Source: JBCBGF01 sp039820585 (GTDB lineage: Bacteria > Pseudomonadota > Alphaproteobacteria > Rhodobacterales > Rhodobacteraceae). From it: 64,000 nt of DNA. Position 1 is the first letter of the stretch. Each line of letters starts with the position of its first letter. Below are positions 50,099-57,829 of the stretch, piece after piece. Location: assembly GCA_039820585.1 (NCBI GenBank), contig JBCBPV010000006.1:21039-85038 (forward strand), written 5' to 3'. The notes under the pieces were generated by a model, which saw only the letters and a program-made list of their open reading frames with translations, was not told the origin of the DNA and searched no databases. The position numbers and the translations under genes were made by a program.

Positions 50099-50916
50099 TG
50101 GCGCGTGCCGCGGAACCCACCCTGGCCGCGCGCGACGGGCGGACCGTTGCGCGCCGGGCCACCGCCGATCTGCCCCTGGCGATCCGTGGTCTGACGGTGA
50201 CCTACGGCGAAAAGCCCGCGGTGTTTTCGGTCGATGCCACGTTTGAGCCTGGCGCGATGACGGCCATTGTCGGCCCCAACGGCGCAGGCAAATCCACGCT
50301 TCTGAAAGCCGCCCTTGGGGTGATCCCGCGCGTGGCGGGCGACGTCACGGTCTTTGGCCAACCGGTGGAGGCAGCACGCGACCGCATCGCCTACGTGCCC
50401 CAGCGCGCCAGCGTCGACTGGGATTTCCCGACGACGGTGATGGATGTGGTGCTAATGGGGCTCTACCGTCGTGTAGGTCTCATTGGGCGACTGACCGGCC
50501 AGCACCGGCAATCGGCGCGCGCCTGTCTGGACCGCGTGGGAATGGCCGATTTCGCCAACCGCCAGATCGGGCAATTGTCCGGCGGCCAACAACAGCGCGT
50601 GTTCCTGGCCCGTGCCTTGGCACAGGATGCCGACCTCTATCTGTTGGACGAACCCTTTGCGGGCGTTGACGCAGCGACCGAGCGGGCAATCATCGACGTG
50701 TTGAAATCGCTGAAGGACGCGGGGAAATCGGTCGTTTGCGTGCATCACGATCTGGCAACCGTCGCCACCTATTTCGACCACGTCTTCCTGATCAACGTCC
50801 GCCGCATGGCCGAGGGCCCTGTGGAGACGACGTTCACACCTGAAGCGCTGAACGCGACCTATGGGGGGCGCTTGGCCGCGACGCATCTGGATCAGCTGGC
50901 CTTCGCCAGCGCCTGA
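50098..50916 (+). CDS. Metal ABC transporter ATP-binding protein
   Basis: A 272-residue ABC ATPase that drives the importer. Walker A is VGPNGAGKSTLLKAAL, the Q-loop is AYVPQRASVDWDFPTTVMDV, the signature LSGGQQQRVFLARAL, Walker B DLYLLDEPFAGVDA and the switch His in VVCVHHDLATVAT. The N-terminal 30 residues (basic) precede the domain and may be disordered. RASVDWDFPTTV after the Q-loop is typical of Mn/Zn/Fe chelate importers. It sits between the binding protein and the permeases. Confidence 0.95.
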   Translation: MARAAEPTLAARDGRTVARRATADLPLAIRGLTVTYGEKPAVFSVDATFEPGAMTAIVGPNGAGKSTLLKAALGVIPRVAGDVTVFGQPVEAARDRIAYVPQRASVDWDFPTTVMDVVLMGLYRRVGLIGRLTGQHRQSARACLDRVGMADFANRQIGQLSGGQQQRVFLARALAQDADLYLLDEPFAGVDAATERAIIDVLKSLKDAGKSVVCVHHDLATVATYFDHVFLINVRRMAEGPVETTFTPEALNATYGGRLAATHLDQLAFASA

Positions 50917-50920
50917 TCGC

Positions 50921-52138
50921 GTGGAGACGTTCCTTTCCGCCCTGCTGCTTGGCGCGGGCTACAATGCGGCCCTTGTTGCCATCGGCGCGGCCCTTCTGGG
51001 CATTGCCGCGGGCGCAACCGGGACCTTTCTGTTCCTGCGCAAACGCGCGCTCGTCTCCGATGCGGTGGCCCATGCGACCCTGCCGGGCGTGGGCCTGGCT
51101 TTCATCGTGATGGTCGGCCTTGGCGGGGACGGTCGCAACCTGTTGGGCCTCCTTCTCGGCTCTGCCATCACCGCGTGGATCGGGCTTTTGATCGTGGAAT
51201 GGATGGCCCGCCGCACGCGGCTGAGCGAGGATGCGGCCATCGGTGCGGTTCTGTCGGTGTTCTTTGGCATCGGAATCGTCCTTCTAACCGTGATCCAGAC
51301 CATGAGCGCGGGGCGTCAGGCCGGTTTGGAAGACTTCCTTCTGGGCGCCACCGCCGGAATGCTGTTAGAGGACGCGGTGATCATCGCCATCGGCGGCACG
51401 CTGGCGGTTCTGGTCACGTTTATCCTGCGCCGCCCGATGACGTTGGTGGCGTTTGATCCCGAATACGCGGCGGCCAACGGTTATGACGTGCGCCGGATTG
51501 ATCTGGCGATGATGGCGCTGGTGATGGCAGTGACTGTGATCGGGCTGAAGCTGGTGGGCCTGATCCTGATCGTGGCGATGCTGATCATCCCGCCGGTGAC
51601 CGCGCGGTTCTGGACAGAAGAAAGCGACAAGGTCGTCTGGTACGCAGGCATCCTTGGCGGCGTCGCGGGCTATGTCGGCGCGGCCCTGTCGGCCTCTGCC
51701 CCCGATCTGCCCACCGGGCCCATCATCGTGCTGGTCTCTGCCGCGCTTTTTGGCCTTTCGCTGTTCTTCGCGCCCTCGCGCGGGGTGGCCGCCGCGCTGA
51801 TCCGCCACCGCCGGTTCCAGCGGCGCGTACACCGGCGTCAGGGCCTGTTGGCGCTGGCCCGTGGCGAGACGATCCTGGAGCCCTACACGATCCGCATCCT
51901 GATGGCGGAGGGTCTGGTGCGCGCCGATGGTGTCGCAACCGAGGACGGACGCGCCATTGCCGCCAAGATCGCGCGGGACGAACGCCGATGGGATATCGCG
52001 CGCGAGGTGCATCAGGATGCGGGGCTGACGGGGCGCTATGACGGTCTCACCCCCATTGAGGAAGTGTTTACCCCGGACGAGATTGCCGATTTCGACCGCA
52101 TCATCGGAACCCCCCGCCCGGTCGAGGGGCCCGCATGA
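50921..52138 (+). CDS. Metal ABC transporter permease with cytoplasmic C-terminal extension
   Basis: A 405-residue protein. The first 290 residues form an ABC-3 permease with about eight membrane helices (LFLRKRALVSDAVAHATLPGV is the conserved coupling segment). The remaining ~110 residues are hydrophilic (RRFQRRVHRRQGLLALARGE, then TIRILMAEGLVRADGVATED) and look like a winged-helix, DtxR-like fold. This tail is missing from the second permease. It begins with GTG at 50921, 4 bp after the ATPase stop; the open frame to 50861 overlaps the ATPase and is not used. A metal-sensing or regulatory task for the tail is inferred only. Confidence 0.88.
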   Translation: METFLSALLLGAGYNAALVAIGAALLGIAAGATGTFLFLRKRALVSDAVAHATLPGVGLAFIVMVGLGGDGRNLLGLLLGSAITAWIGLLIVEWMARRTRLSEDAAIGAVLSVFFGIGIVLLTVIQTMSAGRQAGLEDFLLGATAGMLLEDAVIIAIGGTLAVLVTFILRRPMTLVAFDPEYAAANGYDVRRIDLAMMALVMAVTVIGLKLVGLILIVAMLIIPPVTARFWTEESDKVVWYAGILGGVAGYVGAALSASAPDLPTGPIIVLVSAALFGLSLFFAPSRGVAAALIRHRRFQRRVHRRQGLLALARGETILEPYTIRILMAEGLVRADGVATEDGRAIAAKIARDERRWDIAREVHQDAGLTGRYDGLTPIEEVFTPDEIADFDRIIGTPRPVEGPA

Positions 52139-53058
52139 TGGGGGCTGATTTTGTCCAGTTCTCGCTGACCCCGATCCTGATCGGCGTGCTCGCGGCCATC
52201 GCCTGTGCCCTGCCCGGTAACTTCCTGGTGCTGCGGCGCCAGGCGCTGATCGGTGATGCGATCAGCCATGTGGTGCTGCCGGGTATCGTGGTGGCGTTTC
52301 TGATCACTGCCAGCGTATCGACCCTGCCGATGCTTCTGGGGGCGGCGGGTGCGGCGATTGTGGCGGTGATCCTGATCGAGGCGATCAAGCGGCTGGGCCG
52401 GATTGAACCCGGCGCGGCGATGGGGGTGACGTTCACGACGCTTTTTGCCGCCGGGGTTCTGCTTTTGGAGCAATCGGATACCTCCAGCGTGCATCTGGAT
52501 GTCGAACACGCGCTGATGGGCAATCTGGAATCGCTGATCTGGCTTCGGGCCGATGGCTGGGCCTCGCTTACAGACCCGGTGGCGCTTGCGGGTTTGCCGC
52601 CAGAGCTGGGGCGGATCGCGATTGTCGCCGCTCTGGTGATCACTCTGACGGTGGTGTTCTGGCGCTGGCTCAAGATCTCAACCTTCGATGAAGGGTTTGC
52701 CGATGCGCTTGGTCTGCCCACGGGTGCGATTGGATTTGGGCTGGTCATCACAGCCGCCGTTGCTGCGGTGGCGGCGTTCGATGCGGTTGGGTCGATCATC
52801 GTGATCGCGATGTTCATCTGCCCCCCTGCGGCGGCGCGGCTGATGACCAACCGACTGGAACGGCAGGTGTGGTGGAGTGTTGGTTTCGCCGCGCTGTCGG
52901 CGGTCTTGGGCTATGTGCTGGCGGGGTCCGGGCCGATCTGGCTGGGCGGCAGCAACGCGGTGAGTGCGGCGGGGATGATCGCGGCGGTGTCGGGCGCGAT
53001 CCTGGGGCTGGCCTGTGTATTTGGTCCATGTCGGGGGCGGGTGGCCCCCGCACCTTAG
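52135..53058 (+). CDS. Metal ABC transporter permease (second subunit)
   Basis: A 307-residue ABC-3 family permease with about eight hydrophobic helices. FLVLRRQALIGDAISHVVLPGI matches the ATPase-coupling segment of the partner permease, and GSIIVIAMFICPPAAARLMT the conserved later region. Together with the preceding permease it forms the heterodimeric channel for Mn/Zn. It starts within the last codons of the first permease (ATGATG overlap). The 3' end contains a GC-rich hairpin (53032-53050) that reaches close to the stop and could weaken readthrough into nasT. Confidence 0.93.
   Translation: MMGADFVQFSLTPILIGVLAAIACALPGNFLVLRRQALIGDAISHVVLPGIVVAFLITASVSTLPMLLGAAGAAIVAVILIEAIKRLGRIEPGAAMGVTFTTLFAAGVLLLEQSDTSSVHLDVEHALMGNLESLIWLRADGWASLTDPVALAGLPPELGRIAIVAALVITLTVVFWRWLKISTFDEGFADALGLPTGAIGFGLVITAAVAAVAAFDAVGSIIVIAMFICPPAAARLMTNRLERQVWWSVGFAALSAVLGYVLAGSGPIWLGGSNAVSAAGMIAAVSGAILGLACVFGPCRGRVAPAP
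53032..53050 (+). terminator. GC hairpin at the 3' end of the second permease gene
   Basis: CGGGGGC-GGGTG-GCCCCCG, a perfect 7-bp stem within the last codons. No T-tract follows, so it is at best a weak terminator. Confidence 0.3.
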
Positions 53059-53182
53059 CCCACTCACGTTCCGCTGAAAAATTAGCCCAACCACCCAAGC
53101 ATTGGGCGATTTCCGCGCCAAACCCCGCCAAGCCAGCGCAATCGGCTTGCCGCCCCCTGCCCCCGTTCGCAGGGTCACGGGC

Positions 53183-53767
53183 ATGACCAGCCGCCTTTCC
53201 ATTATCGTTGTCGAGCAGGACCGGGACCGCGCCCTGATGATCGTCGACAGCCTGAAGGCGGCGGGGGACAACGATATTCACGTGATCTCTGAGGTGTCGA
53301 GCCTGCCGCGGCGCATCTCGCAATTGCAGCCCGATGTGGTGCTGGTGGACCTGTCCAGCCCGACGCGCGACATGATTGAAGAGCTGACGATTGCCGTCTC
53401 TCCACTTGATCGGCCCGTGGCGATCTTTGCCGATCAAAGCGATGCGGCACTGACCAAGGCGGCGATCGAGGCCGGGGTTTCGGCCTATGTGGTTGATAAC
53501 CTGCGCCCTGAACGGCTGACCCCGGTGATCGAGGCGGCGATTGCGCGGTTCAACATGTTCCGCCGGATGCGCGATGAGCTGACCGAGACCAAGCGCGCCC
53601 TGGAAGAGCGCAAGGTGATCGACCGCGCGAAGGGATTGCTGATGAAAGCGCGGGGGATTGATGAGGATGCGGCCTATGCGATCCTGCGCAAGGCGGCGAT
53701 GGATCAGGGCAAGAAGATCTCGGATGTGGCCTCGGCCCTGGTGACCGCTGCGGATCTGTTGTCGTGA
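53183..53767 (+). CDS. nasT: ANTAR-domain response regulator NasT (nitrate antiterminator)
   Basis: A 194-residue two-domain protein. The receiver-like N-terminus (TSRLSIIVVEQDRDRALMIV, PDVVLVDLSSP) is followed by a coiled linker and a C-terminal ANTAR RNA-binding domain (ERKVIDRAKGLLMKARGIDE, AAYAILRKAAMDQGKKISDV). Such NasT proteins bind leader RNA hairpins and prevent termination when released from NasS by nitrate. The start at 53183 is preferred to 53102. The nasS gene overlaps its stop, and a matching hairpin leader lies downstream before nrtA (55074-55157). Confidence 0.93.
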   Translation: MTSRLSIIVVEQDRDRALMIVDSLKAAGDNDIHVISEVSSLPRRISQLQPDVVLVDLSSPTRDMIEELTIAVSPLDRPVAIFADQSDAALTKAAIEAGVSAYVVDNLRPERLTPVIEAAIARFNMFRRMRDELTETKRALEERKVIDRAKGLLMKARGIDEDAAYAILRKAAMDQGKKISDVASALVTAADLLS

Positions 53768-54939
53768 GCGGGGCGCGCTTGTCGGTGGCGTTCATCCCGC
53801 TGGTGGATGCAGCGCCGTTCATTGTCGCCGATGAGATGGGGTTCGCGCGGGAAGAGGCGTTGGAGCTGGACCTGGTGCGGGCGCCATCCTGGTCGACGGT
53901 GCGCGATATGCTGGCCTATGGTCGGGTTGAGGCGGCACATATGTTGTCGCCGGTGCCGGTGGCCATGGCGCTGGGGATCGGGGGGGTGGCGTCGGCGATC
54001 TCGGCGCTGATGGTAACCTCTGTGAATGGCAACGTCGTCGGCGTGAGCGAGGGTATGGCGGCGCGCTTGCGCGATCAGGGCTATGATTTTTCGTTCACCG
54101 ATGCCACGACCGCGGGCAAGGCGCTGGTGGCGGCGGCGGAGGGGCGGTTGACCATCGGGGTGCCGTTCCCGTTCTCGATGCATGCGGAATTGTTGTTCTA
54201 CTGGCTGTCGGCCACGGGCCTGCCCGCGCCGCAAGGCATTGATATCAAAACCGTTCCGCCGCCGCTGATGGCCGACGCCATGGCCGCGGGGGAGATTGAT
54301 GCGTTTTGCGTGGGCGAACCCTGGGGGTCGATCACGGTGGAAAATGGTGCGGGATCGCTGTTGCTGCCCGGCAATGCGATCTGGAGCTTTGCGCCGGAAA
54401 AGGTGCTGGCGGTGCGCACGGGATGGGCGGAGGAAGAGCCTGAGTTGATGGCGCGCCTGATGCGGGCGGTCTGGAAGGCCGGACGCTGGTTGGCCGAAGG
54501 CGGGGCACAGACCACGGCGGCGGAGGTTCTGGCCCGCAAGGAGTATCTGGACCTGCCGACCGAGATCATCGACCGGGCGCTGACCGGGCGCATGACCATC
54601 AGCCCGCGGGGCGAGGTGCGCGAGTGCCCCAGCTTTATCGAGTTCTTCGATGGCGCCGCCACGTTTCCCTGGAAAAGCCAGGCGGTGTGGATCGCGGCGC
54701 AGATGGCGGCCCGTTTAGGGCTGGACCGGGACACCGCTATGGAAGCGGCGCGGGGTGTGTTTCGGACCGAGTTGTACCGCCGTCACCTGCGCGATGCGGG
54801 GGCGGTTTTGCCTGGCGCATCAGAGAAGACCGAGGGCGGAATCGCACAGGGAACTGCGGTCGCATCCGAGACGGGACGGTTAATTTTGTGTAAAAACGAA
54901 TTCTTCAATGGACGGATTTTTGATCCTCAAACCGAATAG
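53764..54939 (+). CDS. nasS: Nitrate sensor protein NasS (CmpA/NrtA-like, cytoplasmic)
   Basis: A 391-residue member of the NrtA/CmpA nitrate-binding family lacking a signal peptide: it begins MSGARLSVAFIPLVDAAPF, directly at the ligand-binding fold, so it stays in the cytoplasm. Nitrate-pocket regions include APSWSTVRDMLAYGRVEAAH, VPFPFSMHAELLFYWLSATG and FCVGEPWGS. In known systems NasS binds NasT and inhibits it; nitrate or nitrite releases NasT. It overlaps nasT by 4 nt, so the stoichiometry is controlled. It is paralogous to the exported NrtA encoded two features downstream. Confidence 0.92.
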   Translation: MSGARLSVAFIPLVDAAPFIVADEMGFAREEALELDLVRAPSWSTVRDMLAYGRVEAAHMLSPVPVAMALGIGGVASAISALMVTSVNGNVVGVSEGMAARLRDQGYDFSFTDATTAGKALVAAAEGRLTIGVPFPFSMHAELLFYWLSATGLPAPQGIDIKTVPPPLMADAMAAGEIDAFCVGEPWGSITVENGAGSLLLPGNAIWSFAPEKVLAVRTGWAEEEPELMARLMRAVWKAGRWLAEGGAQTTAAEVLARKEYLDLPTEIIDRALTGRMTISPRGEVRECPSFIEFFDGAATFPWKSQAVWIAAQMAARLGLDRDTAMEAARGVFRTELYRRHLRDAGAVLPGASEKTEGGIAQGTAVASETGRLILCKNEFFNGRIFDPQTE

Positions 54940-55073
54940 TGACCAATTTTGCGGCATTGGCCGGGCGGTTATTGCCGCGATGCAGAAAACTACACCTTAA
55001 CTGCGAATATTTCTTGAACACACCGGCCTGACCTGAGTTGGTGGGGTCAGAGAGCAACGACGCTTTCCCATCT

Positions 55074-55163
55074 TTCACCCATGACAGGGCGAACCGAGCA
55101 CAGCCGCTCGACCAGCACGCGCATAAACCGCGCGGGCCAGGTCTTGCGGCTTTTTTTGTTTTT
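55074..55163 (+). promoter_or_regulatory. NasT-type leader: ANTAR hairpins overlapping an intrinsic terminator, upstream of nrtA
   Basis: P1: TTCACCC-ATGACA-GGGCGAA (55074-55093), 6 pairs with one A-C mismatch and a 6-nt loop. P2: CGAGC-ACAGCC-GCTCG (55095-55110), a perfect 5-bp stem with a hexaloop that has A at position 1 and G at position 4, the known ANTAR-target signature. The terminator uses GCCGCTCGACC (55103-55113) and GGTCTTGCGGC (55140-55150), 9 pairs with two mismatches, followed by T7-G-T5 (55151-55163). Its 5' strand includes P2's loop end and 3' arm, so P2 and the terminator cannot coexist. NasT binding to P2 would allow readthrough into nrtA. Confidence 0.8.
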
Positions 55164-55205
55164 GCGCCGCCCGCGCGGGTGGCTGATGCAGGGATACCGA
55201 CCCGA

Positions 55206-56573
55206 ATGAAAAAGATTATCACCAGCGCTGCCGTTGCCGCCTTGATGGCGACCGCAGCCTCTGCCGAGATGCTAGAGCTTGAAAAAGACGAGCTGACCTT
55301 TGGCTTTATCAAACTGACCGATATGGCGCCGCTCGCGGTGGCCTATGAGCAGGGCTATTTCCTAGACGAGGGCCTGTTCGTGACGCTGGAGGCGCAGGCG
55401 AACTGGAAGGTTCTGCTGGACGGCGTGATCGACGGGCAGTTGGACGGCGCGCATATGCTGGCCGGTCAGCCGCTGGCCGCCACGATCGGTTACGGTACCG
55501 AGGCGCATATCATCACGCCCTTCTCGATGGACCTGAACGGCAACGGGATCACCGTGTCGAACGAGGTGTGGGACATGATGCGTCCGCACATTCCGTCGAT
55601 GGACGACGGCCGCCCGCAGCACCCGATTTCCGCCGAAGCCCTGGCCCCTGTGGTTGAAGAGTTCGCCAGCGAGGGCAAGCCGTTCAACATGGGCATGGTG
55701 TTCCCGGTCTCGACGCATAATTACGAGCTGCGCTATTGGCTGGCTGCAGGCGGTTTGAACCCAGGTTTTTATGGCTCTGACAGCGTCACAGGCCAGATCA
55801 ACGCAGACGTATTCCTGTCCGTGACACCCCCGCCGCAGATGCCAGCAACGCTGGAAGCGGGCACGATCCACGGCTATTGCGTGGGCGAGCCCTGGAACCA
55901 GCAGGCGGTGTTCAAAGGCATCGGCGTGCCGGTGATCACGGACTACCAGATCTGGAAGAACAACCCCGAGAAAGTCTTTGGGATCACGGCAGAATTTGCC
56001 GAAGAGTTCCCGAACACGACACTGGCCGTGACCAAGGCGCTGATCCGTGCCGCGATCTGGCTGGATGAGAACGAGAACGCCAACCGGTTGGAAGCGGTCG
56101 AAATCCTGTCGCGGCCCGAATATGTGGGCGCCGATCAGGAAGTGATTGCCGCTTCGATGACCGGCACGTTCGAGTTTGAGAAGGGCGATGTGCGCGATAT
56201 CCCCGACTTCAACGTGTTCTTCCGCTACAACGCGACCTACCCGTTCTATTCGGACGCGATCTGGTACCTGACCCAGATGCGCCGCTGGGGCCAGATCGAG
56301 GAAGCCAAATCCGATGAGTGGTATTTCGAGATGGCAGAGAAGGTCTATCGCCCTGACATCTATCTGGAAGCCGCGCGGATGCTGGTGGATGCGGACATGG
56401 CGAATGAGGCTGATTTCCCCTGGGACAGCGATGGGTACAAGGCCGCGACACCGGCCGAGGATATCATCGATGGCATCGGCTATGACGGCCGGACACCCAA
56501 CGCCTATCTTGAAAGCCTGCCCATTGGGTTGAAGGCCGGACAGCTGGTCGTGGGCAGCGAAATCCAGGGCTAG
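55206..56573 (+). CDS. nrtA: Nitrate ABC transporter substrate-binding protein
   Basis: A 455-residue periplasmic nitrate-binding protein with a signal peptide (MKKIITSAAVAALMATAASA). Conserved regions of the NrtA/NasF family are TFGFIKLTDMAPLAVAYEQG, LDGAHMLAGQPLAATIGYGT, FPVSTHNYELRYWLAAGGLN and GYCVGEPWNQQAVF. It captures nitrate (possibly nitrite) for the permease NrtB. The chosen start at 55206 begins the signal peptide; an open frame upstream passes through the leader terminator and is not coding. A hairpin and three 11-bp repeats separate it from nrtB. Confidence 0.94.
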   Translation: MKKIITSAAVAALMATAASAEMLELEKDELTFGFIKLTDMAPLAVAYEQGYFLDEGLFVTLEAQANWKVLLDGVIDGQLDGAHMLAGQPLAATIGYGTEAHIITPFSMDLNGNGITVSNEVWDMMRPHIPSMDDGRPQHPISAEALAPVVEEFASEGKPFNMGMVFPVSTHNYELRYWLAAGGLNPGFYGSDSVTGQINADVFLSVTPPPQMPATLEAGTIHGYCVGEPWNQQAVFKGIGVPVITDYQIWKNNPEKVFGITAEFAEEFPNTTLAVTKALIRAAIWLDENENANRLEAVEILSRPEYVGADQEVIAASMTGTFEFEKGDVRDIPDFNVFFRYNATYPFYSDAIWYLTQMRRWGQIEEAKSDEWYFEMAEKVYRPDIYLEAARMLVDADMANEADFPWDSDGYKAATPAEDIIDGIGYDGRTPNAYLESLPIGLKAGQLVVGSEIQG

Positions 56574-56585
56574 GTCACTTAAGAA

Positions 56586-56619
56586 TTTCTGCGGGTGAAC
56601 TTGTTTGCACCCGCAGAAA
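56586..56619. repeat. 12-bp perfect hairpin between nrtA and nrtB
   Basis: Arms TTTCTGCGGGTG (56586-56597) and CACCCGCAGAAA (56608-56619) with a 10-nt loop, 12 bp after the nrtA stop. It may stabilise the nrtA mRNA segment or partly terminate, raising the binding protein over the membrane parts. Confidence 0.6.
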
Positions 56620-56640
56620 CACCCCGCTGACCCGTCCCGC

Positions 56641-56673
56641 ACAACCCGTACACAACCTGTACACAACCCGTAC
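56641..56673 (+). repeat. Three tandem 11-bp repeats upstream of nrtB
   Basis: ACAACCCGTAC, ACAACCTGTAC, ACAACCCGTAC in direct tandem (one base change in the middle unit). The 11-bp period is about one helical turn, and each unit carries GTAC. It ends 74 bp before the nrtB ATG. Confidence 0.6.
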
Positions 56674-56747
56674 ACCGAGAATGTGCGCCGCACCGCAGCA
56701 TTTTTACGTTTCGACAATCAATCAAGCACCCCCGGCAGGAGTTTCCC

Positions 56748-57824
56748 ATGACCGCCATCGACCCGACCGTCCCGGACGCTGAAGCGCGAGACGCCCGCCG
56801 CGCCCGGATGTTTACCCGCATCAACAAGGCCGACCGGTGGTTTACCGTCTTGGGCCTGAGCTGGCTGACCCCGGTTCTGAAAGCCGCCGCTGGCGACAAC
56901 CCACGGGCCCAGGGGGCCGAGATCTGGCGCCTGTTGGGCGTGCCGCTGGTGGCGATTGCGGGGTTCCTGGTGGCGTGGGGCGCGCTGGCGCCGACGGTGC
57001 AAACCTCACTTGGGGCGATCCCGGGGCCTGCGCAGGTCTGGGAACAGGCGGTGAACTTGCATGAGGACGCAGGGCGCAAGGCGGAAAGCCGGGCACGGTT
57101 TGATGCGCAGGTCGCGACGTTGAACGAGCGTCGCGTAGCCAATGGCGATGAGCCGGTGGTGCGCGCCTATACCGGGGCGCCGAGCTATTACAACCAGATC
57201 TGGACGTCGATCAAAACGGTGTTCTTCGGCTTTGCGATTGCGACGATCATCGCCGTGCCCTTGGGCATCATGGCGGGGCTATCGCCCACGGCGAACGCGG
57301 CGATGAACCCGCTCATTCAGATTTTCAAGCCGGTTTCACCGCTGGCATGGTTGCCGATTGTGACGATGGTGGTGTCGGCGGTGTACGTCACCAATGACGG
57401 GCTGTTTTCCAAGAGCTTCCTGAACTCGGCGATAACGGTGACGCTGTGTTCGCTGTGGCCGACGCTGATCAATACGGCGCTGGGGGTAAGCTCGATCGAC
57501 AAGGATCTGGTCAACGTCTCGAAGGTTCTGAAGATGTCGACCTATACCAAGATCACCAAGCTGGTCCTGCCCTCGGCGCTGCCGCTGATCTTTACGGGTC
57601 TTCGGCTGTCGCTGGGCGTGGGCTGGATGGTGTTGATCGCGGCCGAGATGCTGGCGCAGAACCCCGGGCTGGGCAAGTTTGTCTGGGATGAGTTCCAGAA
57701 CGGATCATCGCAATCGCTGAGCCGGATCATGGTGGCGGTGTTCACCATCGGGATCATCGGGTTCCTTCTGGACCGGCTGATGTACGCGATCCAATCCCTC
57801 TTCACCTTCACGAACCACCGGTGA
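56748..57824 (+). CDS. nrtB: Nitrate ABC transporter permease
   Basis: A 358-residue inner-membrane permease. A cytoplasmic N-terminus is followed by a first membrane helix (LVAIAGFLVAWGALAPTV), then a periplasmic stretch of about 75 residues and the BPD transporter domain with further helices and the EAA-type coupling loop around VNVSKVLKMSTYTKITKLVL-PSALPLIFTG. FFGFAIATIIAVPLGIMAG and NPLIQIFKPVSPLAWLPI are typical of NrtB/SsuC-like permeases. It works with NrtA and the fused ATPase. It overlaps the possible GTG start of the next gene. Confidence 0.93.
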   Translation: MTAIDPTVPDAEARDARRARMFTRINKADRWFTVLGLSWLTPVLKAAAGDNPRAQGAEIWRLLGVPLVAIAGFLVAWGALAPTVQTSLGAIPGPAQVWEQAVNLHEDAGRKAESRARFDAQVATLNERRVANGDEPVVRAYTGAPSYYNQIWTSIKTVFFGFAIATIIAVPLGIMAGLSPTANAAMNPLIQIFKPVSPLAWLPIVTMVVSAVYVTNDGLFSKSFLNSAITVTLCSLWPTLINTALGVSSIDKDLVNVSKVLKMSTYTKITKLVLPSALPLIFTGLRLSLGVGWMVLIAAEMLAQNPGLGKFVWDEFQNGSSQSLSRIMVAVFTIGIIGFLLDRLMYAIQSLFTFTNHR

Positions 57825-57829
57825 GCGCG

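Noticed and set aside
54940..55205. Sigma-54 promoter before nrtA
   Set aside because: A TGGC near 54957 and a TGC downstream have the wrong spacing (13 instead of 10 between GG and GC).
55038..55205. 56-residue N-terminal extension of NrtA
   Set aside because: It reads through the leader hairpins and the U-tract terminator and would hide the signal peptide.
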